Part shown: one piece after another, positions 1 through 6,904 of the stretch | Numbering within the stretch: the first letter of the stretch is position 1 | Layout of the letters: every line of letters begins with the position of its first letter | NCBI GenBank assembly: GCA_013331215.1 | Contig: DUGU01000054.1 | Coordinates: 1-17,299, forward strand | Direction: 5' to 3' | Length of the DNA: 17,299 nt | Source of the DNA: Methanoregulaceae archaeon | GTDB taxonomy: Archaea; Halobacteriota; Methanomicrobia; Methanomicrobiales; Methanospirillaceae | The notes under the pieces: generated by a model | Database searches by the model: none | What the model saw: only the letters and a program-made list of their open reading frames with translations | Told to the model about the DNA's origin: nothing | Position numbers and translations under genes: made by a program

Positions 1-2
1 AG

Positions 3-83
3 TGGCACCCCGAGGTCAGCCACACCTTCGAGGGACGGCGCGTGTACGAGAACTTCGACGCGGTCTGCCGCGGCGAGGCGTGA
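3..83 (+). CDS. C-terminal end of an unrecognised protein (5' part outside window)
   Basis: The frame starting at base 3 is open from the window edge and ends at TGA 81-83, giving 26 residues (starting WHPEVSHTFE, ending FDAVCRGEA). It stops 10 nt before the next start codon on the same strand, so it is probably the upstream member of the same operon. Codon use is GC-rich at third positions, like the neighbours. The fragment is too short to assign a family. Confidence 0.5.
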   Translation, partial: WHPEVSHTFEGRRVYENFDAVCRGEA

Positions 84-93
84 TACGGCACTC

Positions 94-630
94 ATGACGG
101 ATCTCGAGGCGCTGGCGCGGGAGATCGGAGCGATCGGCTTCGCCTGCACGAACTGCGGCGACTGCTGCCGCGGGCTCGGTGAGGACGGCTCGCTCGTGAT
201 GGTCTGGCGGGCCGAGGCCCGCCGGGTCGCGGAGGCGGCGGATCTCGCCTTCGGCGAGGCGGTCGTGCCGTTCCCCGGCGAGATCGAGGTGCGCGGCCGC
301 CCCTGCCGGCTGGGCTGGGCCCTCGCCCGGGACGACGACGGAGCGTGCCGCTTCCACGACGGCGACCGGTGCACGGTCTACGAGGCGCGCCCATGGATCT
401 GCCGGACCTATCCCTTCATGCTCGACGGCGACCGTCTCGTCGTCTCCGAGTGCCCGGGCCTCGGCACGCCGATCTCCGACGCCGACGCCCGGGGTCTCGC
501 GGCCGACCTCCTCGCGCGCCGGGCGGCCGAAGAGGACGAGGCCGAACGCGTGCGCTGCGTCGTCGCGTCCGCCGAGCTCCCGCCCGACGGCACGTTCGTC
601 GTCGACGCCGAGGGGGTGACGCGGGCGTGA
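94..630 (+). CDS. YkgJ-family cysteine-cluster (CxxCxxCC) protein
   Basis: This 178-residue protein has the hallmark CTNCGDCC cluster at residues 18-25, then Cys85, Cys93 and Cys103 in a CRFHDGDRCTVYEARPWIC block, and Cys120. This arrangement is typical of the UPF0153/YkgJ family, annotated as a putative zinc- or iron-chelating domain. The cysteines probably bind a metal or an Fe-S cluster; the substrate and partner are not known. It looks soluble, with no signal peptide or membrane segment. The ATG at 94 places the cluster near the N-terminus, as usual in the family; a weak GAGGCGTGA stretch lies upstream. Its TGA overlaps the start of the TraB-like gene, so the two are probably translationally coupled. 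Confidence 0.85.
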   Translation: MTDLEALAREIGAIGFACTNCGDCCRGLGEDGSLVMVWRAEARRVAEAADLAFGEAVVPFPGEIEVRGRPCRLGWALARDDDGACRFHDGDRCTVYEARPWICRTYPFMLDGDRLVVSECPGLGTPISDADARGLAADLLARRAAEEDEAERVRCVVASAELPPDGTFVVDAEGVTRA

Positions 631-1832
631 GCGAGATCCGGCTGGTCGGCACGGCCCACGTCTCCGCCGAGTCGGTCGACGAGGTGCGGCGGGAGATCGA
701 CGAGTTCGCCCCCGACATCGTCGCGGTCGAGCTCGACCAGAACCGGTACCACGCCCTGAAGTACGGCGCGGAGGAGCCCGAGATCGCGGACATCCTCAAG
801 AGCGGCAACCTCATGATGTTCCTGCTCCAGTGGGGCCTCGCGTATGTCCAGAAGCAGATCGGCATGGACGTCGGGGTCGAGCCCGGGGCCGAGATGAAGG
901 CCGCGTGCGAGGCGGCCGAGGAGCGGGGGATCCGGATCGGCCTCGTCGATCGCGACATCCGGATCACGCTCAACCGGTTCCTGGCCAATATGACCATTCG
1001 CGAGAAGCTCCGGATGGCCTGGGCCCTCCTGCTCTCGGTCTTTCACTTCGGCGGCGGCGAAGGGGAGGAACTCGACATCGAGGCTCTCAAGCAGCAGGAC
1101 GTGATCGATATGGCCATGGACGAGTTCCGCAAGTTCTCCCCGAACGGGGCCAAGGCCCTGATCGACGAGCGCGACGCGTACCTCGCCCATCAGCTCATCG
1201 GCCTGTCGCGCGCGTACGAACGCGTACTGGCCGTGGTCGGCGCGGGCCACATCGCCGGGATCCGGCGGTACCTCGCGGATCCGACCTCGCTCCCGCCGCT
1301 CGAGGAACTGACGCAGACAGTCAAGCCCTTCCCCTGGATGCGCCTGATCGAGGTCGGAGTCGGCGCCGTCTTTGTCGCCATTCTCGTGCTGATCGCGTTC
1401 TCGGGCGTGGGCGCGGGCGTGCTGCTCTGGGCTCTTGTCTACTGGGTCCTTCTCCACGGCCTGCTGACCGCGATCTTCACCCTGGCCGCGGGCGGTCACC
1501 CGCTCTCGGCCCTCACGGGCTTCGCTGTCTCCTGGCTCACGGCAATCCACCCGCTCCTCGCGGCCGGCTGGTTTTCCGCGATCGTCGAGGCGAAGATCCG
1601 GAAGCCGAGGAAGGGCGACGTCAAGCGCCTGCTCGAGGCCGCGAGCTTCGCCGAGATGCGGCAGAACCCGCTCTTCAAGGTCGTCTTCGTCGCGGCCCTC
1701 GCAAACGTCGGCTCGACCCTCGGCACGGTCGCGTACTTCGTCTTCCTCTTCCCGGCCCTCGGCGTTGACCCGGCGGTCATGCTCGGGCAGGGGGCCTCGA
1801 ACATCTGGCACCTCATCGTCGGCGGGGCATAG
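627..1832 (+). CDS. TraB-family (TraB/PrgY) membrane protein
   Basis: The 401-residue protein begins at GTG 627, which overlaps the upstream stop (GTGA), with GGGGGTGA at 612-619 as a good ribosome-binding site. The N-terminal domain has the TraB/PrgY signatures: GTAHVS at residues 8-13, VELD at 34-37, ERD at 181-183 and GAGH at 205-208. The related TraB/GumN/Tiki fold contains metalloproteases, and these conserved His/Glu residues suit a catalytic or metal site; the archaeal function is undetermined. Residues 240-400 hold several hydrophobic segments (about 243-262, 264-287, 296-320, 351-378), so the C-terminal half is an integral membrane domain. The frame is open far upstream of GTG 627, but that part only shadows the cysteine-cluster gene. 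Confidence 0.85.
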   Translation: MSEIRLVGTAHVSAESVDEVRREIDEFAPDIVAVELDQNRYHALKYGAEEPEIADILKSGNLMMFLLQWGLAYVQKQIGMDVGVEPGAEMKAACEAAEERGIRIGLVDRDIRITLNRFLANMTIREKLRMAWALLLSVFHFGGGEGEELDIEALKQQDVIDMAMDEFRKFSPNGAKALIDERDAYLAHQLIGLSRAYERVLAVVGAGHIAGIRRYLADPTSLPPLEELTQTVKPFPWMRLIEVGVGAVFVAILVLIAFSGVGAGVLLWALVYWVLLHGLLTAIFTLAAGGHPLSALTGFAVSWLTAIHPLLAAGWFSAIVEAKIRKPRKGDVKRLLEAASFAEMRQNPLFKVVFVAALANVGSTLGTVAYFVFLFPALGVDPAVMLGQGASNIWHLIVGGA

Positions 1833-1833
1833 G

Positions 1834-1850
1834 CCCCGCACGGTGCGGGG
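1834..1850 (+). terminator. GC hairpin after the TraB-family gene
   Basis: CCCCGCA (1834-1840) and TGCGGGG (1844-1850) form a perfect 7-bp stem with a 3-nt loop, starting 2 nt after the TraB stop. A weak pyrimidine-rich stretch (TTCTCTTTCGTC) follows around 1864-1875. The next genes come from the opposite strand, so a terminator is expected here. Archaeal termination depends mainly on U tracts, and this one is poor, so the role is tentative. Confidence 0.35.
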
Positions 1851-1912
1851 GGTCCTACGGGGGTTCTCTTTCGTCGACCTGTGTCCGACCCGAAAAAGAG
1901 AGGGCCGGGCCC

Positions 1913-2015
1913 TCAGATGTGGTTGAAGAGCCAGACGACGTCGGCGACGTCGATGCGGCCGTTCGCGTTGTCAGGCGTCGTAGATCGTGGAGCCGTTCGT
2001 ATCCGTCGGCAGGTC
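1913..2015 (-). pseudogene. Decayed dockerin-like C-terminal repeat (copy A)
   Basis: Read on the minus strand, this stretch encodes DLPTDTNGSTIYDA, which then hits TGA at 1971-1973. One frame over it continues NANGRIDVADVVWLFNHI and stops at 1913-1915. Removing one base at 1973 joins the two parts into a continuous dockerin-like (EF-hand) repeat. From memory, surface proteins of Methanomicrobiales often end in this way (LPTDxxGDGxY, then NGNGRIDFADVVxLFN). The stop right after LFNHI suits a natural protein end. It is a remnant: no start codon or complete host gene is attached. The core at 1922-1973 is nearly repeated at 2585-2636. Confidence 0.6.
1922..1973. repeat. 52-bp direct repeat, copy A (partner 2585-2636)
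   Basis: The plus-strand sequence starts GTTGAAGAGCCAGACGACGT and ends TCGCGTTGTCA. It matches 2585-2636 at 47 of 52 bases, in direct orientation, 663 bp apart (a multiple of three). Both copies encode, on the minus strand, a dockerin-like NANGRID(V/F)ADVV core. Such similarity at the DNA level suggests recent duplication or recombination. Confidence 0.8.
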
Positions 2016-2462
2016 GAGATCGCCCCGCCCGCATCGGTCCGCAGACCGCCGCATGGGCGTGATCCTGGCCGCCCTATCGCCGTCCACGGCCCAGTCGTAC
2101 CGTTCCCGAATCGTCGGCGGGAGGGCGGCAACGGGGATCGACGCGAACACGAAGCCGACATAGAACGGCTCGAGGCCCGCGACCGCGTACATGAAGAGGT
2201 CCTCGCGCCGGCAGCCCTCCACGAGCCCGGCCACGACGCGGCGGGCGTACCCCCTTCTCCGGAACGGCTCAGGCGTAAAGACGGCGTCGACCTCGCAGCC
2301 GTCCGGGTGGCGCCGGCACATGGCGAGCGCGCTGAGGGTCCGGTCCGCGAAGAGCGCGAAGACCCGGTCGATGGCCGGGTCGCCCCATGTCCCGTAGTAG
2401 TCGCGCCAGACCTCGGTGGCGAGGGGAAACTCGGCCGACTCGAGCTCGCGGACCACGAGCAC
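1971..2462 (-). CDS. GNAT-family N-acetyltransferase
   Basis: About 163 residues. GNAT features are the ELESAEFPLATEVW start, the strand CEVDAVFTPE, and the acetyl-CoA P-loop FRRRGYARRVV (the R/Q-x-x-G-x-G/A motif), followed by FYVGFVF and PPTIRERYDWA. It should transfer an acetyl group from acetyl-CoA to an unknown amine. The proposed start is GTG 2462-2460, with GGAGG at 2475-2471 eight bases upstream; the frame is open back to GTG 2576, but that extension has no domain character. The catalytic domain seems to finish near PMRR. The last 25 or so residues are a dockerin remnant in which the stop codon falls, so the natural C-terminus is probably lost. The gene sits exactly between two dockerin-like fragments, which suggests acquisition by recombination. 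Confidence 0.75.
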   Translation of the reverse strand: MLVVRELESAEFPLATEVWRDYYGTWGDPAIDRVFALFADRTLSALAMCRRHPDGCEVDAVFTPEPFRRRGYARRVVAGLVEGCRREDLFMYAVAGLEPFYVGFVFASIPVAALPPTIRERYDWAVDGDRAARITPMRRSADRCGRGDLDLPTDTNGSTIYDA

Positions 2463-2560
2463 GACCTTCGCCTCCACTTGCGGGAGGGCGTCGGAGACCG
2501 GGTCCGCGAGGTCGGTCGACGGGTGCCGGTCGGCGCTGAGCCGGCCGGAGAAGGAGAGGA

Positions 2561-2707
2561 CTACGACCCCTCCCACGGGAGTACGTTGAAGGGCCGGACA
2601 ACATCGGCGAAGTCGATGCGGCCGTTCGCGTTGTCATCAACGGCTGACAACGGCCACCCGGCCGCCGTCCCCGTCAACGGGGCGCCTCGATAGGCCGGCC
2701 GTGAGGC
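2561..2707 (-). pseudogene. Dockerin-like tail (copy B) in frame beyond the NosD-like stop
   Basis: Directly after the TGA of the beta-helix gene (2710-2708) the same frame stays open for 48 codons to TAG 2563-2561. It contains VDDNANGRIDFADVV and then RPFNVL. A 12-residue EF-hand loop can be read with D1, N3, N5, G6, I8, D9 and D12. This is the kind of calcium-binding tail found on secreted proteins, and its in-frame position suggests the beta-helix protein once ended here. It is translated now only if the TGA is read through. A short tail after the core (PWEGS) is not dockerin-like, so the end is probably damaged too. Confidence 0.6.
2585..2636. repeat. 52-bp direct repeat, copy B (partner 1922-1973)
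   Basis: The plus-strand sequence starts GTTGAAGGGCCGGACAACAT. It differs from the copy at 1922-1973 at 5 of 52 positions. Together the two copies bracket the acetyltransferase gene. Confidence 0.8.
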
Positions 2708-4303
2708 TCAAAGCTTCGTGAGCTCATACGTATTGCCCTCCCCAACCTGGTTGATGGCCGGGAAGGTCCCATCGGCCGCGATCTGGAAGCTCGAGTCCGT
2801 GACCGGTTTCTCGTAGTCGGGGTTGCCGTAGTACCACCCGAGCATGGACTGGTACCCGTCCTTCCCGGTCACGTTCCGCTGGGTGAAGCCCTTGAGGATG
2901 ATGTCGTCGGAATAGGCCGCCCAGAGCCCCCACTCGATGTTGCCCGAGGTCGCGCAGTCGTCGAGGGCAACGCCCTGCGAGTCCTTGACGACCTTCCACC
3001 CGTACGTCGACCCGCTGTCCGTGCAGCGCTCGAAGGTGACGTTCCGGCCCCCCTGGACGAAGTAGCCGGCGTTCCTGTTGTTCTCGGAGGTGCAGTTGAT
3101 CAGGATCGCGTTGTTGTGGACGTAGTACCCCGACTGGAAGGTCTCCGTGTATGGATAGCCCTTGGTGTTCCGCTGGCCGTTCCCGATGCTGACGCAGTCC
3201 TCCATCCGGATGTCTTCGGCCACGGTCTTGGGCGTGGCGTGGCCGCCGGGCTCGAAGTGGAAGCCCGACTCCCAGTTGTCCTCGGCACGGCAGCGGAGGA
3301 CCGTGATCCCGTAGAGGTCGTTCGTCTCGTGGAAGTCGAACCCGGTCGCCCAGATCGCGTTCGAGTCAGCGTTCCCGCAGCGGATGGCCGTGCAGTCGAT
3401 GTACCGGAGGTCGCGCGTCTCCTTGGGCGAGCCGTCGCCGTTGACGTTGAACCCGTGGATCCCGCAGTCGATCGCGGTGCAGTTCCGGAACTCGATGTCC
3501 TGGAGGACCGTGTCCTTGGCGAAGACGAAGAACGCACCGTTCGCCTCGACCTTGCCCGAGTGCATGGTGCTGATCGTGACGTTTTCTACGAGGACGTGGC
3601 TCGACCGGACCAGGATGAACCCACGGTCGATCACCCTGAAGCCGCGAAGCGTCACCCCGTCCTGGAGGAGCTCGATCGGCTTGTAGTAGCCCGTGACGTC
3701 GATCGTGGTCAGGTCCTGACCGAGGCCCATGAAGGTCGTGCCGGCCCGCGGGCTCAGCTTGTCCGTGCAGTGGAACGTCCCGTCGAGCAGGGTCACGGTC
3801 CCGCCGTTCGCGGCGGCCTCGTCGAGGGCGCGCTGGATCTCGACCTGGTCGTCGGTGCCGTCGCAGCGGTGGGCCGCGCCCGACACCCCCGGGTCCTTAC
3901 TGTCGGCGGCCGCGACCAGGATCGCCCCCGCCGGCCAGACCGGCGTCGCGGTCGGGATAACCGCGGTCGGTGTGGGAGTCGCGGGGCCGTCGGCCGGTCC
4001 CCGCGCGAGCAGGGCCGCGCCCCCGAGCGCGGCCACGATCACGATCGCGACCGCGATCAGCACGAGGGCGCGCCGTCCCATCCGTGCCTCACCGGGCTCC
4101 GGCACAGGCCGCGCCGGGGGGCGTGGCGATGCTGTGGGCTCAGGCGGTTCAGCGGCCGCGGGACCTTCCGCAGACCCCGTTGGCCCGACGTCCTCTGCCG
4201 GTGAGGGCGGGGCTGTCGCCGGCGCCGTCTCTCCCGGCCCGGACTCGACCGGCCCGGTCATTTCGTTGGTGGAGATTGTCTCGTCCCTCGGCTCGTCCGC
4301 CAT
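2708..4303 (-). CDS. Membrane-anchored right-handed parallel beta-helix (NosD-like) protein
   Basis: 531 residues. Residues 1-76 are acidic, Pro/Ala-rich and predicted cytoplasmic; one hydrophobic segment (about 79-100, preceded by RMGRRAL) anchors the protein with its C-terminus outside; a TPTPT linker follows. The rest is a pectate-lyase-like/NosD beta-helix: it starts with a DGTDDQVEIQRALDEA motif and has repeated short strands with Asn/Cys ladders (VENVTISTM, FRNCTAIDCGIHGFNV, LINCTSENNRNAGYFV, FERCTDSGSTYGW). Such proteins bind or cleave polysaccharides, or act as surface proteins; no catalytic set can be named. ATG 4303 is preferred because GAGGAG lies at 4314-4309; GTG 4309 is too close to it. 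An in-frame dockerin-like tail follows the stop codon. Confidence 0.8.
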   Translation of the reverse strand: MADEPRDETISTNEMTGPVESGPGETAPATAPPSPAEDVGPTGSAEGPAAAEPPEPTASPRPPARPVPEPGEARMGRRALVLIAVAIVIVAALGGAALLARGPADGPATPTPTAVIPTATPVWPAGAILVAAADSKDPGVSGAAHRCDGTDDQVEIQRALDEAAANGGTVTLLDGTFHCTDKLSPRAGTTFMGLGQDLTTIDVTGYYKPIELLQDGVTLRGFRVIDRGFILVRSSHVLVENVTISTMHSGKVEANGAFFVFAKDTVLQDIEFRNCTAIDCGIHGFNVNGDGSPKETRDLRYIDCTAIRCGNADSNAIWATGFDFHETNDLYGITVLRCRAEDNWESGFHFEPGGHATPKTVAEDIRMEDCVSIGNGQRNTKGYPYTETFQSGYYVHNNAILINCTSENNRNAGYFVQGGRNVTFERCTDSGSTYGWKVVKDSQGVALDDCATSGNIEWGLWAAYSDDIILKGFTQRNVTGKDGYQSMLGWYYGNPDYEKPVTDSSFQIAADGTFPAINQVGEGNTYELTKL

Positions 4304-4462
4304 CCTCACTCCTCGTGCGGCCCCGGGTTTCCGGGACCGGTTGTCCCGTACCGTTGGACCCGACCATTCTTAACACCGCCCGAAGGGGTCCGCGGTTCGG
4401 AGCGGGATGAATTCGCGAAGAATGGAAACGTTTTTCCCCTTTGCCCGCGATAATGCTCCAGA

Positions 4463-4696
4463 ATGGTGAACGGTATCGTCTTACCCATCAAGAAAGTCTT
4501 CTCGCTCGTGGACTCGAAGATCACGGTCGAGATCAAGGATGAGGGGCGTCAGCTCCAGGGCCGACTCGTGGCCGTGGACGAGTACCTCAACATCCACATG
4601 GACGAGACCGTCGAAACGAACCACGGTACGCGCCGGAACCTTGGCACGGTCGTGATCCGGGGCAACAACATCCTGACCATCGCACCAACGGTCTGA
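4463..4696 (+). CDS. Archaeal Sm-like (Lsm) RNA-binding protein
   Basis: 77 residues, the normal size for an archaeal Lsm/SmAP. The Sm1 motif covers roughly residues 19-50 (ITVEIKDEGRQLQGRLVAVD, then YLNIHMDETVE) and the Sm2 motif is LGTVVIRGNNILTI near the end; IRGNN is the canonical RNA-contacting loop. The family forms six- or seven-membered rings that bind U-rich RNA in the cytoplasm and act in RNA processing. The start at ATG 4463 fits the family's N-terminus. No convincing Shine-Dalgarno precedes it, so the message may be leaderless or have a short leader, but no clean TATA box is visible. The stop lies 4 nt before the next gene, so they form an operon. Confidence 0.93.
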   Translation: MVNGIVLPIKKVFSLVDSKITVEIKDEGRQLQGRLVAVDEYLNIHMDETVETNHGTRRNLGTVVIRGNNILTIAPTV

Positions 4697-4700
4697 CCAC

Positions 4701-5045
4701 ATGACGGCGGAGACCGAAGACGACGCCTTCGCGGCGATTCGGGCCCATCCCGGCGGCGTGCTCCAGAGTGAGCTCTGGAAGGAGCTCGGGGTCGACAGCC
4801 GCAAGTGCTCCCGGCTCGTCAAGAAGCTCCTCGACGAGGGCCGGATCGAGCGGATCGAGTACCGCAAGGAGGGGATCAAGACCTACGTGCTCCGCGCGGC
4901 CAAGACGCCGCCCGAGCCGAATCTCCTGCTCGCGGGCGCGGAGCTGATCCCGTGTGTGGCCTGCGAACTCGAGTGCAAGGTCGAGGAGTGCCCGCTCCTC
5001 ATGGACTGGATGTATCAGCTCGCGATCGAGGAGTTCACGGAATGA
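4701..5045 (+). CDS. Winged-helix protein with four-Cys Fe-S-type motif (RPC39/TFE-beta-like)
   Basis: 114 residues. Residues 5-66 read as a winged helix (AIRAHPGGVLQSELWKELG, then CSRLVKKLLDEGRIERI and a KTYVL wing). The C-terminus has CVACELECKVEECP followed by LMDWMYQ, with Cys85, Cys88, Cys92 and Cys97. This layout recalls the C-terminal 4Fe-4S domain of eukaryotic RPC39 (RPC6) and archaeal TFE-beta, the partner of TFE-alpha in transcription initiation. The alternative is a stand-alone Fe-S winged-helix regulator. It starts 4 nt after the Lsm gene and is almost certainly co-transcribed with it. Family assignment is by pattern recognition only. Confidence 0.65.
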   Translation: MTAETEDDAFAAIRAHPGGVLQSELWKELGVDSRKCSRLVKKLLDEGRIERIEYRKEGIKTYVLRAAKTPPEPNLLLAGAELIPCVACELECKVEECPLLMDWMYQLAIEEFTE

Positions 5046-5137
5046 GGACCTGGCACGAGATCATGATTGTTCCGGTTCCACACGTCGCTGTTCCGATGCC
5101 CACGGGAGAGGTCCGGACTCGCTCTAACAGACACTGA
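5042..5137 (+). CDS. Possible 31-residue ORF coupled by ATGA overlap
   Basis: The ATG at 5042 overlaps the winged-helix gene's TGA (5043-5045) and opens a frame of 31 codons (MRTWHEIMIVPVP, ending RTRSNRH) to TGA 5135-5137. Overlapping start/stop pairs usually mark coupled genes, but the peptide has no recognisable motif, and short open frames arise often at this GC content. It may be only the leader before the AT-rich stretch. Confidence 0.2.
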   Translation: MRTWHEIMIVPVPHVAVPMPTGEVRTRSNRH

Positions 5138-5184
5138 GGAGTAAGAATTCTGTTCGACCTTGCAATACCCCAGGAACGGATCGG

Positions 5185-5195
5185 AATATTTAGTT
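5185..5195 (+). promoter_or_regulatory. Probable TATA-like promoter element of the first paralog
   Basis: AATATTTAGTT lies 89 nt before the ATG at 5284 in locally AT-rich DNA. A nearly identical AAGATTTAGTT lies 96 nt before the start of the second paralog (7011). Transcription starting about 25 nt downstream would leave a leader of roughly 65 nt, which suits the strong Shine-Dalgarno GGAGGT at 5273-5278. Confidence 0.4.
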
Positions 5196-5283
5196 AGTAG
5201 AAGAGAGTAGTAGTTCTCATCAATGGGTGCAGTGGCTGCTGTCGGTAGTTCGCTATTTCCATTTGAAAGGTTGGAGGTAAGTG

Positions 5284-6225
5284 ATGAAATCATTTCATAT
5301 CCTGGGTGCAAGCGCACTCCTGGTAATTTTGTTAGTGGCGAGTGCAAGTGCCACGTCAGTTTCGGTGGATAAGCACGAGTTCGCGTCGAACGAAGAGATC
5401 CAGTACCATGTCACGCACCTGGTGGATGGGGTCGAATACGTGCAGAAGACCACTGTTACCCAGCACTTGAACAGCGATCTGCGGACTGCGCTCGGGATCA
5501 ACCCCGTCTCATGGCCCTTCGCCCATGAGAAAGATGTCTTCAAGATGATGAATGAAGGCACGCTGTACAACGAGGTGTATATCGGTCACTGGTGGCCATC
5601 AGAGACGACACAGGGATATCAGGACTTCCACGTCTTTGACAAGAGTGATGATAATGGCAAATGGAGCAGGACGGTGAACACTGAGACGGACGAGACAGGC
5701 ACGTACCATTCAACCTGGCTCAACAGAGTGGCGCCGGGCACTGAGACCGTCACCAGCACCTTCTGGATCGAGGGCAAGAAGCTCTCCGGGCCGAACGATT
5801 TCGATGGGAACACATCATTCTGGACGACCAGTCCGGCCGACGTCAAGGTCGAATGGTTTGATAACGGCGTCCTCGCTGACACCGAGGAGTTCACGATCGC
5901 TCCTATCGGGGGTGCGTACTTCGTCGCCACTCCAGATGTATCCAAAGTCGGTGACAAGGTGAAGTTCCAGTTGATACCAGCGAGCGGCAAGACCGTCAAA
6001 TCGGCCTGGTGGTCATTCGACGCAACCAATCATCTCCAGACCTGGAACTCGAGAAATATCGACCCGGCGTTCTTTTACCCGAGATGGGCCGAGGGCTACC
6101 AGTCTCCGCAGGTAAAGATCACGTATACCGACGGATCGACCGAGACAGTCACGCGGGAGAATTATATTCGGATCATCTCGGATAGGATCCCCCGGTCCCG
6201 GTTTTTCAAAAATATCGATTACTAA
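5284..6225 (+). CDS. Secreted protein with PKD-like C-terminal domain (paralog 1 of 3)
   Basis: 313 residues. A signal peptide (MKSFHILGASALLVILLVAS, Ala-rich cleavage region near residue 23) is followed by a beta-rich domain to about residue 205 and a PKD-like domain at 210-298 (GAYFVATPDVSKVGDKVKF, FFYPRWAEGYQSPQVKITY). ATG 5284 is chosen over GTG 5281 because GGAGGT at 5273-5278 is well spaced for it. The block APGTETVTSTF, G, SGP at residues 150-170 occurs at exactly the same residues in the second paralog. It has no C-terminal anchor, so it is released or bound through another protein. Codon use is less GC-rich than in the flanking genes. Function is unknown; PKD domains usually serve adhesion or protein contact outside the cell. 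Confidence 0.75.
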   Translation: MKSFHILGASALLVILLVASASATSVSVDKHEFASNEEIQYHVTHLVDGVEYVQKTTVTQHLNSDLRTALGINPVSWPFAHEKDVFKMMNEGTLYNEVYIGHWWPSETTQGYQDFHVFDKSDDNGKWSRTVNTETDETGTYHSTWLNRVAPGTETVTSTFWIEGKKLSGPNDFDGNTSFWTTSPADVKVEWFDNGVLADTEEFTIAPIGGAYFVATPDVSKVGDKVKFQLIPASGKTVKSAWWSFDATNHLQTWNSRNIDPAFFYPRWAEGYQSPQVKITYTDGSTETVTRENYIRIISDRIPRSRFFKNIDY

Positions 6226-6394
6226 CTTCCAACCCTTCCCATAAATTTTATAATTTTGAAATAAATAAAAAATATATCAGTTTCTATTTCGTGCTGTCGT
6301 TTTCTTTCCCGTGAATAAACCTCCATTCCTAAGCACCTCTGGCACCACTCCACGACGATACTATTTCGCGACGGACACTTCCCTTTACTGCACG

Positions 6395-6508
6395 TATTCT
6401 TCTACCCGGGATGGATCGACCCGGGACGACCGGTCTCTGCCCGTGAAGATCACCTCCACGGAAGGCTCGACCGAGTCAGGACTACGGACGAACCGTATCC
6501 TCGTAACC
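6395..6508 (+). pseudogene. Frameshifted fragment of a PKD-like domain
   Basis: The DNA aligns with 6069-6180, the end of the upstream paralog. TTCTTCTACCCGGGATGG matches TTCTTTTACCCGAGATGG, and GTGAAGATCACC then GGCTCGACCGAG matches GTAAAGATCACG then GGATCGACCGAG. Between these blocks the copy has 37 bases where the gene has 33, which breaks the frame: the first block reads FFYPGW and the second VKITSTEGSTES in another frame (gene: VKITYTDGSTET). It is therefore a dead remnant of a duplicated domain or a related gene. Homology further upstream (YYFATDTS) is possible but weak. Confidence 0.65.
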
Positions 6509-6904
6509 CTATCCAAACAATCCTGTGTTACATCTCAGGTCCGGGGTACCAGCCCTTATCCGTTGGAGTGCGTGGAAAGCAACCCGCTCCCCCCATTCCT
6601 CCGCTCGGTCTGGTCGAGATCCGGGCTCGCGCTCGAGGAGTTCAGCGAGTAGCGACACGGGCCGGGTGACCAAGTCTCGTTAATCGTCCCGACCGGAACC
6701 TCGGGAAAAACGATGGGATTCTTTCGTCGTCGTGTCCTTCCTCCACACTTTCATCCATCTTCTCATTGTCGTTGTGCCTGTCGTGTCGAAAGACGCTGCC
6801 CTTCACTCCCAGCAGATCGGTTCGAACCGGTGTACACATCGATACGGACTACAGATGACCATGAAATTAAAAAGGCCGAACAATGTACCAAAAAATCGAA
6901 CCGA

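Noticed and set aside
345-626. Open frame extending the TraB-like gene upstream
   Set aside because: It lies in a shadow frame of the cysteine-cluster gene, is Arg/Pro-rich and has no homology features; GTG 627 has a good ribosome-binding site and starts at the family's natural N-terminus.
408-1841. Long antisense open frame opposite the first two genes
   Set aside because: Composition is that of an antisense frame in GC-rich DNA, with no domain, while the plus strand has clear families.
2463-2576. N-terminal extension of the GNAT frame to GTG 2576
   Set aside because: The extension shows no domain character and begins within the end of the dockerin remnant; GTG 2462 has GGAGG at a suitable distance and starts at the family's usual N-terminus.
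3116-4204. Plus-strand open frame opposite the beta-helix gene
   Set aside because: Low-complexity Val/Arg/Asp-rich translation without domain; the minus strand carries an obvious beta-helix protein.
6311-6652. 113-codon open frame between paralogs 1 and 2
   Set aside because: No ribosome-binding site or signal peptide; its only recognisable part is the frameshifted PKD fragment.
6818-6829. CGGTTCGAACCG, similar to a tRNA T-arm
   Set aside because: The flanks do not form a 5-bp T stem with a 7-nt loop, and no anticodon arm, D arm or acceptor stem can be built around it. It is kept only as a palindrome.
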